NCBI GenBank assembly: GCA_024275775.1
Contig: JAJRYM010000031.1
Location: forward strand, 1-6,393
Origin: Nitrospirota bacterium
GTDB taxonomy: Bacteria; Nitrospinota_A; UBA7883; JACRGQ01
DNA length: 6,393 bases
Direction: 5' to 3'
Under the pieces are notes generated by a model. It did no database searches. It was not told the origin of the DNA and saw only the letters and a program-made list of their open reading frames with translations. Position numbers and translations under genes: made by a program. This document shows positions 4,721 through 6,393 of this stretch, piece after piece. The first letter of the stretch is position 1. Each line of letters starts with the position of its first letter.

Positions 4721-5524
4721 TCAGCCTGGTATTCCGCAGAACTGGTCGTAATCAATCAGCTCTTTTATCGTCGGGTTCTCGCCGCATGCCGGGCACGACG
4801 GATCCCGCCTCAGGTTCAGTTTTCTGAATTCCGTTTTAAGCGCGTCGTACAGGAGTAGTTTCCCTATAAGAGCGTCGCCTTTATCTAAAATTATTTTTAT
4901 CGTTTCGACGGCCTGAAGGGTGCCTACCACTCCCGGCAGAACCCCAAGCACGCCCGCTTCCTGACAGCTCGGCACCATGCCGGGCGGCGGCGGTTCCGGA
5001 TAGAGGCACCGGTAGCACGGGCCGTCCGGCGTTTTAAAAACCGTTACCTGCCCTTCAAAACGGAAGATGGAGCCGTGCACGTTGGTTTTGCCCAGCAGTA
5101 CGCAGGCATCGTTCACGAGGTACCGCGTGGGGAAGTTGTCGCAACCGTCCACAATTATGTCGTACCCGCTTAATATTTCCATCGCGTTTTCCGATGATAG
5201 CCGGGCGTTGTGAATGACAACTTCAACATCCGGATTCATGTTTTGCAGTTTTTCCCGCGCCGATTCCGTTTTCGCCTTGCCGATATCGGCAGTCGTATGC
5301 AGTATCTGCCGCTGGAGGTTCGAGCGGTCCACCACATCGAAATCGACGATACCTATTTTCCCGATGCCGGCGGCCGCAAGATATAAAGCTACGGGCGAAC
5401 CGAGCCCGCCCGCTCCCAGCAGAAGCACTTTAGCGCCGAGAAGCTTTTTCTGCCCTTCCCCGCCGACTTCCGGCAGGATTATATGTCTGGCGTATCTGTA
5501 TATCTGATCGTCGGTAAATTCCAT
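4721..5524 (-). CDS. MoeB/ThiF-type sulfur-carrier adenylyltransferase (E1-like)
   Basis: E1-like enzymes of this family adenylate the C-terminal glycine of a ubiquitin-like sulfur carrier using ATP. The 267-residue product shows YARHIILPEVG near the start, the nucleotide loop GAGGLG (37-42), RSNLQRQ (67-73), DGCDNFPTRY (126-135) and two CxxC zinc pairs (Cys170/173, Cys244/247). Cys187 sits in PSCQEAGVLGVLPG, where ThiF/MoeB proteins have a loop cysteine. The length fits stand-alone MoeB or ThiF. It has no C-terminal rhodanese domain, unlike MoeZ or MOCS3, so sulfur must come from a separate protein. The gene starts 15 bp after its likely substrate, the MoaD-like carrier, with GGGAAG upstream, and DsrE-like follows after 3 bp. 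A role in molybdopterin synthesis is possible in principle, but no other molybdopterin genes are present. I give no gene symbol because moeB and thiF cannot be told apart here. Confidence 0.93.
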   Translation of the reverse strand: MEFTDDQIYRYARHIILPEVGGEGQKKLLGAKVLLLGAGGLGSPVALYLAAAGIGKIGIVDFDVVDRSNLQRQILHTTADIGKAKTESAREKLQNMNPDVEVVIHNARLSSENAMEILSGYDIIVDGCDNFPTRYLVNDACVLLGKTNVHGSIFRFEGQVTVFKTPDGPCYRCLYPEPPPPGMVPSCQEAGVLGVLPGVVGTLQAVETIKIILDKGDALIGKLLLYDALKTEFRKLNLRRDPSCPACGENPTIKELIDYDQFCGIPG

Positions 5525-5539
5525 TGCAATCTTCCCGCG

Positions 5540-5824
5540 TTAACGCTCCACACCGCCGGCGATGGCGGGGATGATGGATATCACGTCGCCGTCCTTTACC
5601 GGAGTGGCGTCCGATTCCAGAAAGCGGATATCTTCTTCATTAATATATATGTTTATAAAGCGCCGGAGCTCGCCTTCCTCGGAGTAAAGCCTCTCCTGCA
5701 TGCCGGGGTACAGCGTTTCAAGATTGTTCATCACATCTTTGACGGTCGCCCCTTCGGCTTCGACCTCGGATTTATCGCCGGCCAGCTTTTGAAGCGGCGT
5801 CGGTATTCTTACTTTAACGGCCAT
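5540..5824 (-). CDS. MoaD/ThiS-family ubiquitin-like sulfur carrier with C-terminal extension
   Basis: This 94-residue protein is a beta-grasp sulfur carrier. It has the VRIPTPLQKLAGDK start seen in carriers linked to threonine synthase and cysteine synthase genes. A VKDVMNNLETLYPGMQERL helix follows (about 28-46), then RRFINIYINEEDIRFL (54-69), and a KDGDVISIIPAIAGG end (77-91). The Gly90-Gly91 pair is the expected adenylation and thiocarboxylation site. It is followed by Val-Glu-Arg, so the carrier appears to be made with a three-residue cap. Known capped or C-terminally extended carriers are trimmed by JAMM-type proteases (Mec or HcyD type); none is in this window. A GGAGGG lies only 3-4 bases before the ATG at 5824. 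It sits 28 bp after thrC and 15 bp before the MoeB-like gene. Compared with molybdopterin MoaD, context favours amino-acid sulfur assimilation (CysO- or HcyS-like). Confidence 0.92.
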   Translation of the reverse strand: MAVKVRIPTPLQKLAGDKSEVEAEGATVKDVMNNLETLYPGMQERLYSEEGELRRFINIYINEEDIRFLESDATPVKDGDVISIIPAIAGGVER

Positions 5825-5852
5825 TTTCCCTCCAGAAAAAACAGTTGAATGT

Positions 5853-6393
5853 TCATGTTCTCAGCTTGTCGTACTCTTCGATTCTCGGTTCAATGCAGGG
5901 AGCATCTTCGTACTGCCCCTCAAGGGCTTCGTGCGTTTTTAGTCCGTTGCCGGTAATGCAGAGAACCGTTTCCTTTTCCGGGTCGAGTCTCCCCTGGTCC
6001 AGCAGTTTCTTGGCGACGGCCACAACCACTCCGCCCGCCGTTTCCGTAAAAATCCCTTCCGTACGGGCAAGGAGTTTTATGCCTTCCACCAGTTCAGGAT
6101 CGGTAACGTCCTCTCCCCATCCGCCGGATTCGCGCATAACCTTTATGCCGTAATAGCCGTCCGCCGGGTTCCCGATGGCGATGGAGCGCGCTATCGTGTT
6201 CGGCTTTTGCGGTTTGAAATTGTCCCATCCGTTTTTAACAGCCGTCGTTACTGGAGAGCATCCGGTAGCCTGCGCGCCGAATATTCGCGTAGGCGCCGAA
6301 TCTATCAGGCCGAGTTTTTCGAACTCGCCGAACGCTTTATATATTTTGGTTATCAGCGACGAGCCGGCAATAGGCACCACTACCTGTTCGGGG
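5853..6393 (-). CDS. thrC: Threonine synthase, C-terminal part (5' end outside window)
   Basis: The frame is open through the window edge, so only about the last 179 residues are seen. Threonine synthase is a PLP enzyme that turns O-phosphohomoserine into threonine. Visible family features, in order, are PIAGSS followed by LITKIYKAFGEFEKLGLI, the RIFGAQATGCSPVTTAVK segment, the IARSIAIGNPADGYY block (conserved in this branch), ARTEGIFTETAGGVVVAVAKKL, and a late CITGNGLKTHEAL motif that includes the TGNGxK signature. The valine codon at 6378-6380 is GTG, but the upstream codons P-E-Q-V continue the same protein, so it is not the start. It is followed after 28 bp by the sulfur-carrier gene. Threonine synthase beside such carriers is a recurring arrangement. 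Whether that reflects shared regulation or use of phosphohomoserine by the sulfur route is unresolved. Confidence 0.94.
   Translation of the reverse strand, partial: PEQVVVPIAGSSLITKIYKAFGEFEKLGLIDSAPTRIFGAQATGCSPVTTAVKNGWDNFKPQKPNTIARSIAIGNPADGYYGIKVMRESGGWGEDVTDPELVEGIKLLARTEGIFTETAGGVVVAVAKKLLDQGRLDPEKETVLCITGNGLKTHEALEGQYEDAPCIEPRIEEYDKLRT

Noticed and set aside
4721..5824. MoaD-MoeB pair as molybdopterin synthesis genes
   Set aside because: No moaA, moaC or moaE is in the window, and the pair is embedded among sulfur-relay and cysteine synthase genes, so amino-acid sulfur assimilation is the better reading.

Overview
The window reads as a bacterial chromosome segment in which every supported gene lies on the minus strand, so transcription runs from high to low coordinates. 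Ribosome-maturation genes (rbfA, truB, a DUF503/YlxP-type gene), a bacterial FxsA membrane protein and Shine-Dalgarno-like starts point to a bacterium. The dispersed intergenic repeats and the sulfur-relay genes would suit an environmental Gram-negative lineage such as Nitrospirota or Desulfobacterota. That placement is inference; nothing here fixes a taxon.

Region 1 (6393 down to 2606) is a tightly packed eight-gene run: partial threonine synthase (thrC), a MoaD/ThiS-type sulfur carrier, a MoeB/ThiF-type adenylyltransferase, DsrE/TusD-like, DsrF/TusC-like, a CysK/CysM-type cysteine synthase, DsrH/TusB-like, and TusA. Gaps are 28, 15, 3, 14 and 15 bp, then a 4-bp ATGA overlap, then 11 bp, so this looks like one operon. 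My reading is a protein-thiocarboxylate route to cysteine, or possibly homocysteine. The MoeB-like enzyme adenylates the carrier's C-terminal glycine. It lacks the rhodanese domain found in MoeZ/MOCS3 proteins, so a TusA/DsrEFH-like relay could deliver the sulfur. The cysteine synthase, encoded inside the dsrEFH set, would then use the thiocarboxylate. The carrier ends Gly-Gly-Val-Glu-Arg, so a trimming protease would be needed, and none is encoded in the window. This is the most interesting system here.

Region 2 (2605 to 870): after a terminator-like inverted repeat, a housekeeping cluster follows: DUF503/YlxP-type gene, rbfA (overlapping the previous gene) and truB. This is the classic ribosome-assembly and tRNA-modification neighbourhood.

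Region 3 (869 to 1): a 229-bp intergenic stretch carries two kinds of hairpin-forming repeat. It is followed by an fxsA-family membrane gene and a 154-bp terminal stretch that holds a second, longer copy of one repeat. Positions 1-51 show nothing I can identify.
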